DNA of 64,000 bases, from NCBI RefSeq assembly GCF_018860705.1, contig NZ_JAHKQA010000047.1:186001-250000 (forward strand), read 5' to 3'. The position numbers were made by a program, and so were the translations under genes. Below the pieces are notes generated by a model. That model ran no database searches and was not told the DNA's origin. It worked only from the letters and a program-made list of their open reading frames with translations. This document shows, in pieces, positions 18,313 to 26,931 of the stretch (within the stretch, counting starts at the first letter, position 1; each line of letters opens with the position of its first letter). Origin of the DNA: Citreicella sp. C3M06 (GTDB taxonomy: Bacteria; Pseudomonadota; Alphaproteobacteria; Rhodobacterales; Rhodobacteraceae).

Positions 18313-20973
18313 TCAGACCAGCCACGGCGCGTTCGGCGCGGGCTCGATCCCCATGTCGCCCATGGCGCGCGACAGGATCGAAGCGTCGATGTCGCCGCTG
18401 CGCAGCAAGGCCTCGATTGCACCAAGGGCGACATGCTGGCGATCCACCTCGAAGAAGCGGCGCAGCGCCTTGCGGCTGGCAGAGCGGCCAAAGCCGTCGG
18501 TGCCAAGGATCGTCATCCGCGTGTCGAGATAGGGCGCGATCTGCGCGGGAACGGCGCGGACATAATCGCTGGCGGCGATGATGGGCGCGCACCCGGGCAG
18601 CAGGGTTTCCACATGCGAAACGGTTGGCGTGCCAAGCCGCGCGCGGCGCTCGGCCTCGGCGGCGTCGCGGGCCAGTTCGCTGAAGGATGTGACCGAATAG
18701 ATGTCGGACGCAATGCCGTAACCCGCCAGAAGATCTGCCGCCGCGATCACCTCGCGCAGGATCGTGCCAGAGCCAAGCAGCCGCACCCGCGGCCCCGTGT
18801 CGCCGCGGCTGTCGAACAGATACATGCCCTTGATGATATCCGCCTGCGTGCCGTCTTTCAGGCTGGGCTGGGCGTAATTCTCGTTCATCACGGTGATGTA
18901 GTAAAATTCGTCGCGCTTCTCATCCATCATCCGGGTCATGCCGTGATCCATGATCACCGCCAGTTCACCGGCGAAACACGGATCATAGGCCCGGCAATTG
19001 GGCACGGTTGCCGCCATAAGATGGCTGGAGCCGTCCTGATGCTGCAAGCCTTCGCCCGACAGGGTGGTGCGCCCCGCCGTCGCCCCGAACAGGAACCCGC
19101 GGGCGCGTTGATCGGCGGCGGCCCAAATCAGATCGCCAACCCGCTGGAAGCCGAACATCGAATAGTAGATGTAGATCGGCAGCATCTCGGTGCCATGGGT
19201 CGAATAGGCCGTCGCCGCCGCTGTCCACGAGCTGAGCGCGCCGGCTTCGGTGATGCCTTCTTCAAGCAGCTGCCCGTCGGTGGATTCCTTGTAATACATC
19301 ATCGACCCGGCATCTTCGGGCTCGTAGGTCTGGCCTTTTGGCGCGTAGATCCCGACCTGTCGGAACAGGTTTTCCATGCCGAAGGTGCGCGCCTCATCCG
19401 CGACGATGGGCACGATGCGCGGGCCGAAGGCCTTGTCGCGCAGCAGCCCGCCCATCATCCGCACCGCTGCCATGGTGGTGGACATCTCCTTGCCCTCGGC
19501 CATGATCGCGAACTTTGCGTAGGCGTCCAGCGCCGGGCGCTGCGGGGCGGGCGCATCGGCGACAAGCGGGCGGCTTGGCAGATAGCCGCCAAGGCTGGCG
19601 CGCCGCTGCTGAAGGTATCTGATCTCGGCGCTGTCCTCGCCGGGATGAAGGAATTCAAGCGCCTCGACCGCCTGATCCGACAGCGGCAGCTTGAACCGGT
19701 CGCGGAAGTTCTTCAGCGCTTCGATATCGAGCTTCTTGGCCTGATGAGCGATCATCCGGGATTCCCCCGCCCCGCCCATGCCGTAGCCCTTTTTCGTCTT
19801 GGTCAGGATCACCGTCGGGCGGCCCTGATGCGCCTTGGCGGCGGCAAAGGCGGCGTAGAGCTTCTTCAGATCATGGCCGCCCCGCTTCAACTGGTGGATT
19901 TCCTCATCCGACATATGCGCGACCAGCGCCGCCGTCGCCGGATCGGCGTCAAAGAACTTGGCGCGGTTGTAATCGCCGGCCTTGGACCCAAGGTTCTGGT
20001 ATTCGCCATCCACCGTTTCGGCAAAGCGGCGCAGCAAGACGTTGTCGGTGTCGCTGGCGAACAGGGTATCCCATTGCGACCCCCACAGCACCTTGATCAC
20101 ATTCCAGCCCGCGCCGATGAACAGGGATTCCAGTTCCTGAATGATCTGCCCATTGCCGCGCACCGGCCCATCGAGGCGCTGCAAGTTGCAATTCACGATG
20201 AAGGTCAGGTTATCCAGCCCCTCGCGCGCGGCGAGGGTCAGCCCCGCGATAGATTCCGGCTCGTCCATTTCGCCATCGCCAAACACCCCCCAGACATGGC
20301 GCTCTTGGGTGTCGGCCAGCCCGCGCGCTTGCAGATAGCGCATGAAGCGGGCCTGATAGACCGCAGACAGCGGCCCGATCCCCATGGAGCCGGTGGGCAA
20401 TTGCCAGAATTCATTCATCAACCACGGATGCGGATAGGAGCACAGGCCATTGCCCGGCTCTTCCTGACGGTAATTGGCGATATCGTCCTTGCTCAGACGG
20501 CCTTCGAGAAAGGCGCGGGCATAGACGCCGGGCGCGGAATGGGGCTGAAAATACACCAGATCGCCGCCGAAACTGTCGGTTTTGGCGCGGAAGAAATGGT
20601 TGAAGCCTACCTCGAAAATCTCGGCAGCCGAGGCGTAAGAGGCGATATGCCCGCCCAGTTCGCCGTACGCCTTGTTGGCGCGCACCACCATCGCCAGCGC
20701 ATTCCAGCGGATCATTGCGGTGAGGCGTTCCTCCATCTCCTGATCGCCGGGATAGGCGGGCTGGCGCGCAAGCGGGATGGTGTTGCGATAGGCCGAATAG
20801 GGCAGGCCGGAAGTGGTCACGCCAAGGCGATGCGCATGATCCTGAACCTGGCGCAGCACGAATTGCGCGCGATCCGCGCCGCAGGTCTGGGTGATCGCCT
20901 CGAAGGCGTCAAGCCAGTCGGCGGTCTCGACGGGGTCTTGATCGGGACGTGCTTTGGAAACGGATGTATTCAT
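18313..20973 (-). CDS. aceE: Pyruvate dehydrogenase E1, homodimeric type
   Basis: 886 residues, the length of the single-chain (AceE) E1. The thiamine diphosphate motif begins at GDGEMDEPES and ends with NCNLQRLDGP. Other family marks are SYPHPWLMNEFWQ, GYGMGGAGE and the C-terminal GTDGFGRSASR. It decarboxylates pyruvate and acetylates the E2 lipoyl group. First gene of a three-gene operon and divergent from an Lrp/AsnC regulator. Most Rhodobacterales use a two-chain PdhA/PdhB E1, so this homodimeric set may be an additional or replacement complex (established for the families; presence of another set elsewhere is unknown). Confidence 0.95.
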   Translation of the reverse strand: MNTSVSKARPDQDPVETADWLDAFEAITQTCGADRAQFVLRQVQDHAHRLGVTTSGLPYSAYRNTIPLARQPAYPGDQEMEERLTAMIRWNALAMVVRANKAYGELGGHIASYASAAEIFEVGFNHFFRAKTDSFGGDLVYFQPHSAPGVYARAFLEGRLSKDDIANYRQEEPGNGLCSYPHPWLMNEFWQLPTGSMGIGPLSAVYQARFMRYLQARGLADTQERHVWGVFGDGEMDEPESIAGLTLAAREGLDNLTFIVNCNLQRLDGPVRGNGQIIQELESLFIGAGWNVIKVLWGSQWDTLFASDTDNVLLRRFAETVDGEYQNLGSKAGDYNRAKFFDADPATAALVAHMSDEEIHQLKRGGHDLKKLYAAFAAAKAHQGRPTVILTKTKKGYGMGGAGESRMIAHQAKKLDIEALKNFRDRFKLPLSDQAVEALEFLHPGEDSAEIRYLQQRRASLGGYLPSRPLVADAPAPQRPALDAYAKFAIMAEGKEMSTTMAAVRMMGGLLRDKAFGPRIVPIVADEARTFGMENLFRQVGIYAPKGQTYEPEDAGSMMYYKESTDGQLLEEGITEAGALSSWTAAATAYSTHGTEMLPIYIYYSMFGFQRVGDLIWAAADQRARGFLFGATAGRTTLSGEGLQHQDGSSHLMAATVPNCRAYDPCFAGELAVIMDHGMTRMMDEKRDEFYYITVMNENYAQPSLKDGTQADIIKGMYLFDSRGDTGPRVRLLGSGTILREVIAAADLLAGYGIASDIYSVTSFSELARDAAEAERRARLGTPTVSHVETLLPGCAPIIAASDYVRAVPAQIAPYLDTRMTILGTDGFGRSASRKALRRFFEVDRQHVALGAIEALLRSGDIDASILSRAMGDMGIEPAPNAPWLV

Positions 20974-21110
20974 TCTGGCCTCCTGCCTTGGGCGAAGTGT
21001 CGCTGAAAATCCGTGGTGAAGCTGGCCAATCTTGCCATGGTTTTTCGATTTTTTAGCTGATATCTGTCGTGTTTGGCGGCATTACGCCCCAAATGAACCA
21101 GGATTTCAGT

Positions 21111-21575
21111 ATGGCCCACAAGCTCGACGAAACCGATCTGAAGATCCTGCGAGAGCTGCAAAACAATGCCCGCCTGTCGCATCACGAGCTGAGCGAGCGC
21201 GTCGGCCTGTCGCCCTCGCCCTGTTCGCGGCGCATCCGCATCATGGAGGGCAACGGCATCATCAACGGCTATGGCGCCCGCGTCGACGAGCGCAAGCTGG
21301 GCTTTGCCATGAGCATCTTTGTCTCGGTGAAACTGGATCGGCAGATCGACGACCGGCTGGTCAATTTCGAACGTGACATCGCGCTCTGCCCCGAGGTTGT
21401 GGATTGCTGGTTGATGACCGGCAACCGGGATTATCTGCTGCGCATTTCGGTGCGCGACCTTGAAGAGTTCGAGAGCTTTCTCACCGCCCGTCTGACCAAG
21501 ATTGCCGGTGTGGCCTCGCTGGAATCCTCGATCCCGATCCGGCGCGTCAAAAGCGGGCAAGCGCGGTTGCGCTGA
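21111..21575 (+). CDS. Lrp/AsnC-family regulator
   Basis: 154 residues from MAHKLDE at 21111; two in-frame upstream ATGs are possible, but the family normally starts just before LDETD. N-terminal helix-turn-helix (about residues 5-55, LDETDLKILRELQNNARLS, then ELSERVGLSPSPCSRRI) and a C-terminal RAM domain (about 65-145). Lrp-type regulators act as dimers or octamers and sense an amino or keto acid. The gene is divergent from aceE with 137 bp between the starts, so control of the pyruvate dehydrogenase operon in response to pyruvate is a reasonable inference. Confidence 0.9.
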   Translation: MAHKLDETDLKILRELQNNARLSHHELSERVGLSPSPCSRRIRIMEGNGIINGYGARVDERKLGFAMSIFVSVKLDRQIDDRLVNFERDIALCPEVVDCWLMTGNRDYLLRISVRDLEEFESFLTARLTKIAGVASLESSIPIRRVKSGQARLR

Positions 21576-21830
21576 GCCCTGCCGCCGTTGATCCGCGGTC
21601 GGGCTGCGCTCTCGATCATCCTTGGGTCAGCGAGCGGACGCCTTTTTAAGGCAGCCACAGGAATGGATGTTCAGCCACCTCATACCTCGCCCGGTTGTGC
21701 CAATGGCGGGGCCAGCGCCACGCCCAGCACCACGGCCTGCCCGGCAATAGCCGACGCAGATTTCACCATGTTGAACCCGGGCTTCGGCCCTGCGGCGAAA
21801 GCCGGGTTGCATGGACAAGAAAAATCGCAA

Positions 21831-21864
21831 ATGTCATACTTCGCATCGCACGCCTGTATGAGAA
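21831..21864 (+). promoter_or_regulatory. Two TGTCATAC/GTATGA sites before gntR, candidate operators
   Basis: ATGTCATACTT (21831-21841) and CTGTATGAGAA (21854-21864) match the perfect palindrome TTGTATGACAA seen upstream of kduI at 8 and 9 of 11 positions. They lie around the start region of the GntR gene, fitting autoregulation. Inference from sequence repetition. Confidence 0.5.
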
Positions 21865-22631
21865 GTAAGCCCGCCAGAATGGATACGCCAGCAAAGCCGC
21901 GCCGTAGCCCTCGCCCGGCCTCCGGGCGCACCCTTGTCGAAAAGGTGCGCAAGACGCTGCACAAGCAGATCCTGTCGGGCAGCTATCCGCCGGGCGCGCG
22001 CCTGCCGAGCGAGGCGCAGTTGACCCGCGACTTCGGCGTCAGCCGGACGGTGATCCGCGAGGCCGTCGCCTCGTTGCGCTCCGATGGGCTGGTCGAGCCG
22101 CGTCAGGGTGCTGGGGTCTTTGCGCTGACACCACCAACGCCGGTCGATCTGCCGTTCCAGAACATCGACTTCGTGCGGATTTCCTCGATGATCGAATTGC
22201 TAGAACTGCGCACCGCGGTGGAATGCGAAGCCGCCGCGCTGGCGGCGCAGCGCCGGTCTCCGGCGCAGGAAGAGCGGATCATCAGCGCCCTGCACGAGGT
22301 GGCCCGCGCCGCCGCCGCGGGCGAACCCACGGTCGAGGCGGATTTCGCGCTGCATCTCGCCATCGCCGAGGCCACCAACAACCCGCGCTTCGGCGATTTC
22401 CTGTCGATGCTTGGCTCGAACCTGATCCCGCGCAAGGCACTGAGCGATGCCACCCCCGACCCCGCGCCCAAGGAGTATCTTGAGCTGATCTGCAACGAGC
22501 ACCAGATCATCGTGAACGCCATTCTCGATGGCGACGAAGACGCCGCCCATGCGGCGATGCGCCAGCATCTCAAGAGCAGTCAGGCGCGGTATCGCGCCAT
22601 TCTGCGGGCCGGATCCGCCGGGCTATCCTGA
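21858..22631 (+). CDS. FadR-subfamily GntR regulator of uronate catabolism (predicted)
   Basis: 257 residues from the ATG at 21858 (ATGs at 21831 and 21879 are alternatives). Winged helix at about residues 20-90 with LPSEAQLTRDFGVSRTVIREAVASL, the GntR signature, and an all-helical FCD ligand domain (about 110-240) with the metal-type residues in DFALHLAIAEATNN and the late NEHQIIVNAI. It is 55 bp upstream of kdgF and within 5 kb of kduD/kduI. Matching near-palindromes before gntR, kdgF and kduI suggest it represses all three and is released by a uronate-derived ligand. Confidence 0.88.
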   Translation: MRSKPARMDTPAKPRRSPRPASGRTLVEKVRKTLHKQILSGSYPPGARLPSEAQLTRDFGVSRTVIREAVASLRSDGLVEPRQGAGVFALTPPTPVDLPFQNIDFVRISSMIELLELRTAVECEAAALAAQRRSPAQEERIISALHEVARAAAAGEPTVEADFALHLAIAEATNNPRFGDFLSMLGSNLIPRKALSDATPDPAPKEYLELICNEHQIIVNAILDGDEDAAHAAMRQHLKSSQARYRAILRAGSAGLS

Positions 22632-22640
22632 GGCCGGAAT

Positions 22641-22651
22641 ACGTCATACAT
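22641..22651 (+). promoter_or_regulatory. Candidate GntR operator before kdgF
   Basis: ACGTCATACAT matches TTGTCATACAA at 8 of 11 positions and lies 36 bases before the kdgF ATG. Confidence 0.4.
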
Positions 22652-22686
22652 CTTTTCGAAACAGACCTGACAATGGAGAAAACAGC

Positions 22687-23007
22687 ATGAGCGAGCCGGT
22701 CCAAAGCTTTCCCGAGATCTCTCCCGGCCCCGGCGTCTTGCGCCAGGTTCTGGCGGATGCACCCGAACTGATGGTGGTCTCCTTCCGCTTCGAGGCGGGC
22801 GCTATCGGCGCGTTGCACGACCACCCGCATGTGCAATCGACCTTTGTCGAAAGCGGGCGGTACCGGTTCTTCCTTGACGATGAGACCTTCGAAGTCGGCC
22901 CCGGCGACAGTTTCGTCATCCCCTCGGGCGCGCGGCACGGCTGCGAATGCCTCGAAGCGGGGCGGCTGGTGGATTGCTTCACCCCGCGCCGCGACGATTT
23001 TCTGTAA
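22687..23007 (+). CDS. kdgF: KdgF-like cupin, unsaturated uronate linearising enzyme
   Basis: 106 residues from the ATG at 22687 with GGAG upstream. Single-domain cupin with the metal-ligand motif HDHPHVQSTFVESG (His44, His46, Gln50 and later His84) and the C-terminal FTPRRDDFL that is typical of KdgF. KdgF speeds conversion of 4,5-unsaturated galacturonate or mannuronate, released from pectin or alginate oligomers, to linear 5-keto-4-deoxyuronate. That is the substrate of KduI, encoded 3 kb away. It directly follows its likely regulator. Confidence 0.88.
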   Translation: MSEPVQSFPEISPGPGVLRQVLADAPELMVVSFRFEAGAIGALHDHPHVQSTFVESGRYRFFLDDETFEVGPGDSFVIPSGARHGCECLEAGRLVDCFTPRRDDFL

Positions 23008-23097
23008 GCATCCCTGCTGGCGCGGGGGTGCCCTGCGCCATTGGCGGATCATCGCACAACGGCACGACCATTCGCAGAGCGGCGCGGCCCTGTCATT

Positions 23098-23133
23098 CGC
23101 GTGATGCGATAGCGGCCGCTTTCGCATCACGCG
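23098..23133. terminator. Long perfect hairpin between convergent kdgF and gli
   Basis: CGCGTGATGCGA pairs perfectly with TCGCATCACGCG around a 12-base loop that itself contains GCGGCCGC. It lies in the gap between two convergent genes and can act in both directions. No long T-run is present. Confidence 0.6.
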
Positions 23134-23211
23134 CGGTTGCTGGCAGAGCGCCCGGCCCATCGCCAAAGCAGCGCGGGGATCAGGACCGGGCTGCCTGCGC
23201 CGGGGCTGTCG

Positions 23212-24072
23212 TCATGCCGGACCAAAGCCGTAAAGCGCGCGCGGCGTGTCGACCAGCGCCGCGCGGCGCGCTGCATCATCCGGCAGCCACGACATGGCCA
23301 GATCAAGCAGATCTGCGTCGTCGGGGTAATCCTCGCTGCGCTGCGCGCCGTTGTGCGGCCAGTTGGTGCCCCAGACGATGCGCTCAGGCGCGTGGGCGCC
23401 GATCTCGCGGGCCACCGCGCCGATGTCGGCAAAATCCGGGCCGCCGCTGCGCGAGCTTTCATAACAGGCCGCGAACTTGAACCAGCAGCGCCCGGTGTCG
23501 ATCAACCGCTTGATCACGGCGATATGGGCCGGGGTCGCACCGTCAAGGATCTTGGCGTGATGGTCGAGCACCCAGCGCGATTTCAGCGCGGCAAGGCGCG
23601 GCTCTAGCGCCACAAGTGCCGAGCCGTCGAATTGCACCGCCATCATCCAGCCCGCATCGGCGGCGATGGCATCCACCGCTTCGAGCGCGTCAAGCCCGAC
23701 GGCCCCGCCCGGAAGATCCATGATCCGCGCCCCGACGATGCCGCCATCCGACAGGCGGGCGATCTCTGCCTGCGGCGTATCAGGCGAAATCGCCGCAACG
23801 CCCCGGGCGCAATCGCCCATCGTCGCAAGGCAGGCCAGCAGGTTGGCGCTGTCGGTGCCATGGGCGTTGCCTTGGGTGATCACAACCGATTCCAGCCCCA
23901 GCCAGCGCATCGTCTCGCGGTACATATCGGGCGTGGGCAACGGGTCGGCGGGGCGGCCAAGCCCATCGCCGCGCATGGCAAAGCCCGGCAGATACATATG
24001 CATCTGCGTATCGACGGCGCCCTTGGGCATGGCTGTACGCGGCGCGGATCCGGTCAATTTACGGGTGATCAT
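23212..24072 (-). CDS. gli: D-galactarolactone isomerase-like amidohydrolase
   Basis: 286 residues of the amidohydrolase superfamily (LigI/GLI cog3618 branch). Marks: GAVDTQMHMYLPG at the first strand, ITQGNAH, ARIMDLPGGAV, WVLDHHAK, WFKFAACYESSR and WGTNWPHN. These match D-galactarolactone isomerase, which converts the 1,5- or 1,4-lactone of galactarate made by uronate dehydrogenase. The usual first HxH is partly replaced (DTQMH), as in that family. Neighbouring kdgF, kduI and kduD support a galacturonate role, though uronate dehydrogenase itself is not in the window. Transcribed toward kdgF and separated from it by a hairpin. Confidence 0.85.
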   Translation of the reverse strand: MITRKLTGSAPRTAMPKGAVDTQMHMYLPGFAMRGDGLGRPADPLPTPDMYRETMRWLGLESVVITQGNAHGTDSANLLACLATMGDCARGVAAISPDTPQAEIARLSDGGIVGARIMDLPGGAVGLDALEAVDAIAADAGWMMAVQFDGSALVALEPRLAALKSRWVLDHHAKILDGATPAHIAVIKRLIDTGRCWFKFAACYESSRSGGPDFADIGAVAREIGAHAPERIVWGTNWPHNGAQRSEDYPDDADLLDLAMSWLPDDAARRAALVDTPRALYGFGPA

Positions 24073-25094
24073 GATATCTCCGGTGCAGAGCGTTCCGGGG
24101 CCTCGCCCAGATCTTTTCGGTTTTCACATGCGGGGCTGCCAGCCTGCATGGGCAAGAGCCATGGGCAGACGCTGGCGGTGTTCCTTTATTGGCCTCGACA
24201 GGATCTTGCAGGCGCTCTTGGTCTTCGCCGTTCAGCCCCGCCAGAGGCGAGCCTATATCGCCAGCTTCAGGGCCTTCAAGCCTGACGCCCGCGTTGCGGG
24301 TAGAACGTGCTGATGAGGATGGCTTCGAAGACGGCATGGTCCTCGGCGTGCCGGGCGATGTGGCAAGGCCGCCTCGGGCCCCCTCGCGCTGATCTTGGGC
24401 CCGCGCGCCTCGCTGGCCTCGTGGGGTGGCGATTGAGCTCTGGCGTGCCAACAAGCGCTTGGCGGATATCCCGGCGAGGGGAACTGTTCGAGACCCTCTT
24501 GTGGGCGTCGATTGGGCAATGGGGCGGCAGCAGAACGCCCTCGTCGCCAATCTTTGCCACCGATCCCGCGATGGAAGCGTCGATTGGCCTCGCCTGTGAG
24601 GGCGGTGTTGCCATCCGGGATCGCGAGAAGACTTCACCGACGCGCCAGACCTCGCCCCTATTCGATGCGAGGCTTTGAGGGTTTGGGCGCGAGTTTGTCA
24701 TCCACGCCGACGGGGGGCGCTGCCCCCCAAGCCCCCCGGGATATTTCAGGCCAGAAGAAGGGGGTGGCGTCAGCTCTCGCCGGAGGGCATCAGCCTGTCG
24801 GAGGTGTTCTATTCGTGGATCTTGGCGTTGGCAGGGATCAGGGCCTCGCCCGCGAGGGAGGTTTGCACCAAGGCGTTGCCGGGCTTGGCAGCGAATGGCC
24901 CGCGCCCGTGGTCGGGCGCGCGGGGCCAGATTGCGCCGGGTTCTGCGCCCCCGGGCATCACGCACATCGGATTGGCGCTGAACAGGTCGCACAAGACGGG
25001 GGGGCGCGGTTCGGGGTGGGCGCTCCTGTCCGCAGATGCGGCCGCATATTTCAGGCAGTCATATGATAGGTTCGCAGGGTCTTACTGCAAATGG
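24073..25094. other. 1-kb gene-poor interval
   Basis: Between the start of gli and the end of kduD no frame has convincing coding signs. The only recognisable element is the repeat at 24711-24760. The interval is GC-rich, has several overlapping low-quality reading frames and may be the scar of a lost gene. Confidence 0.5.
24711..24760. repeat. Intergenic GC element, Rhodobacterales type, copy 2
   Basis: GGGGGGCGCTGCCCCCC, spacer, GCCCCCCGGGATATTTC, then GGCCAGAAGAAG. It has the same order of parts as the copy at 13681-13735 and the ATATTT step usual for the element. Confidence 0.75.
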
Positions 25095-25095
25095 A

Positions 25096-25115
25096 CCCCG
25101 CCAGCGCCAGCGGGG
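25096..25115 (-). terminator. Hairpin downstream of kduD
   Basis: CCCCGC and GCGGGG pair around an 8-base loop, 25 bases past the kduD stop. No strong T-run on the minus strand. Confidence 0.5.
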
Positions 25116-25139
25116 CCTTTGCCTTATCTCGCGCAGCGA

Positions 25140-25880
25140 TCAGCGCGCCAGCCAGCCGCCATCGACGTTCAGCACCGCGCCGGTGATGTAGCCAGCAGCG
25201 GGCGAGGCCAGAAATGCTGCTGTGCCGCCGATATCGGACGGATCGCCCCAGCGCCCGGCGGGAATGCGATCTAGGATCGCTCTGGAGCGCTCCGGATCGT
25301 CGCGCAGCGCCTCGGTGTTGTTGGTGGCGATGTAGCCCGGTGCGATGGCGTTCACGGTGATCCGGTGCGGCGCCCATTCGTTGGCGAGGATCTTTGTCAC
25401 CCCCGCGACCCCGTGTTTGGACGCCGTATAGGCGGGCACCCGGATGCCGCCCTGAAACGACAGCAGCGAGGCGATGTTGACCACCGCCCCCGGCGTGCCT
25501 TCCGCGATCAGCGCCTTGCCGAACGCCTGACAGGTGAAGAACAGCGCCTTGAGGTTGACGTCCATCACGTCATCCCAGTCGGTCTCGGAATACTCGACCG
25601 ACTCCGCGCGGCGGATGATGCCGGCATTGTTGACAAGAATGCTGTAGCCCGCCCCGTCGAAGACATCTTTCGCTGCCATCGGGTCGGCGAAATCCAGCAG
25701 CAGTGCGTCTGCCGACCCGCCTGCCGCGGTGATCGCGGCGACGGTCTCGTCGCAGGCGCGGCGCCCTGCGCAGACCACATGCGCGCCTTGCCCTGCCAGC
25801 GACAGGGCGATGGCCTGCCCGATGCCGGTATTGGCCCCCGTCACCAGCGCGCGGCGACCTTCCAGAGAAAATGGTCCCAT
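25140..25880 (-). CDS. kduD: 2-dehydro-3-deoxy-D-gluconate 5-dehydrogenase (KduD)
   Basis: 246 residues, a classical short-chain dehydrogenase. Cofactor motif TGANTGIGQA (residues 14-23), NNAG at 84-87, catalytic Ser138, Tyr151 and Lys155 (YTASK), and the C-terminal GAVLNVDGGWLAR typical of KduD. It reduces 2,5-diketo-3-deoxygluconate to 2-keto-3-deoxygluconate after KduI. Its ATG overlaps the kduI stop (TAATG), so it is translated by coupling. A hairpin follows the gene. Confidence 0.92.
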   Translation of the reverse strand: MGPFSLEGRRALVTGANTGIGQAIALSLAGQGAHVVCAGRRACDETVAAITAAGGSADALLLDFADPMAAKDVFDGAGYSILVNNAGIIRRAESVEYSETDWDDVMDVNLKALFFTCQAFGKALIAEGTPGAVVNIASLLSFQGGIRVPAYTASKHGVAGVTKILANEWAPHRITVNAIAPGYIATNNTEALRDDPERSRAILDRIPAGRWGDPSDIGGTAAFLASPAAGYITGAVLNVDGGWLAR

Positions 25881-26704
25881 TACATCAAGTCCTTGGGTTG
25901 AATGACATCCATGTCGGTGAAATCGACGTTATCGCCCGCCATCGCCCAGATAAAGCTGTAGGCGCCGATCCCCGCCCCGGAATGCACCGACCAGCTGGGC
26001 GAGATCACCGCGTCTTCGTTGGCGACGAACAGGTGGCGGGTTTCCTGCGGCTCGCCCATCAGGTGCAGCACGCGGGTGGTCTCCTCCATGCCCCAGTACA
26101 GATAGGCCTCCATCCGGCGGTCGTGAATGTGGCTGGGGATGGTGTTCCAGACCGAGCCCTGCTCGAGCGTGGTATAGCCAAGGATCAGCTGGCAGCTTTG
26201 CATCACCTGCGGGTGGATGAACTGCTGGATGGTGCGCTTGTTCGCGGTTTCCGGCGCGCCCAGCTGCAGCTTGACGCAGTCCGCCACAGTCACCAGCCGC
26301 GACGGCAGCGCCCGGTGCGCCGGGGCCGAGGTGATGTAGAACCGCCCCGCGCCTTCGAAGGTCACCGCGCCGCTGCCCATTCCAAGATACAGCACATCGC
26401 CGCAGTTCAGCCGGTAGGTTTCGCCCGCGGCGCTGACGGTGCCGGTCTCGCCGATGTTGACGATGCCCATTTCGCGCCGGTCAAGAAAGCTGTCGGTCCC
26501 GGATTGCGCCACCTTGTCCAGCGTCAGGCTGCCACCCGCAGGCACCGCGCCGCCAAGGCTGAAGCGGTCGTAATGGGTGTAGATCAGGCGGATTTCACCG
26601 GGTGCGAACAGCCCCTGCCCGAGAAAATGCGCCCGCAGCGCCGCGGTATCCATGCCCTTGGCGTGCTCTGGGTGGACGGCGTGGCGGGTTTCGACGGTCA
26701 ACAT
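25880..26704 (-). CDS. kduI: 5-keto-4-deoxyuronate isomerase (KduI)
   Basis: 274 residues from the ATG at 26704, with AAAGGA 7 bases upstream. Double cupin with zinc ligands His192, His194, Glu199 (IPSHIHDRRMEAYLY) and His241, matching the ligands of E. coli KduI shifted by four. It isomerises 5-keto-4-deoxyuronate to 2,5-diketo-3-deoxygluconate in pectin and alginate catabolism. It heads a kduI-kduD operon with a perfect TTGTATGACAA palindrome 87 bases upstream and is divergent from the ugp operon. Confidence 0.95.
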   Translation of the reverse strand: MLTVETRHAVHPEHAKGMDTAALRAHFLGQGLFAPGEIRLIYTHYDRFSLGGAVPAGGSLTLDKVAQSGTDSFLDRREMGIVNIGETGTVSAAGETYRLNCGDVLYLGMGSGAVTFEGAGRFYITSAPAHRALPSRLVTVADCVKLQLGAPETANKRTIQQFIHPQVMQSCQLILGYTTLEQGSVWNTIPSHIHDRRMEAYLYWGMEETTRVLHLMGEPQETRHLFVANEDAVISPSWSVHSGAGIGAYSFIWAMAGDNVDFTDMDVIQPKDLM

Positions 26705-26790
26705 CTGGCGTCCTTTCTGCGTGTCGCGATGGCCCAAAGTGGCGGCGCGGCCAGCGCCTTGGGCGCGTGTTGAACGATGGCTGTCACAAC

Positions 26791-26801
26791 TTGTATGACA
26801 A
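26791..26801 (-). promoter_or_regulatory. Perfect palindrome TTGTATGACAA upstream of kduI
   Basis: An 11-bp palindrome of the TTGTnnnACAA kind that FadR-type GntR regulators often bind. Related sites occur before gntR and kdgF, so it is the likely operator of the nearby GntR protein. Binding is inferred. Confidence 0.6.
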
Positions 26802-26931
26802 ATCAATGGGCCCAAAGGCGGGGCGGCGCAAACCGGGGCCGCCGTGCAGAGATCTGCCATGACGGCGGGCGGGCGGGCCGCCGATGGCCCCGCCCGCGCC
26901 GCGCAGGCACCGGGGCGCACACGATGGAAAA

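Noticed and set aside
18295-21006. A 903-codon rightward open frame opposite aceE
   Set aside because: Antisense shadow of aceE, with no recognisable domain.
24276-24992. A 238-codon leftward frame in the kduD-gli interval
   Set aside because: Arg/Pro-rich, no ribosome-binding site or domain; it crosses the repeat element.
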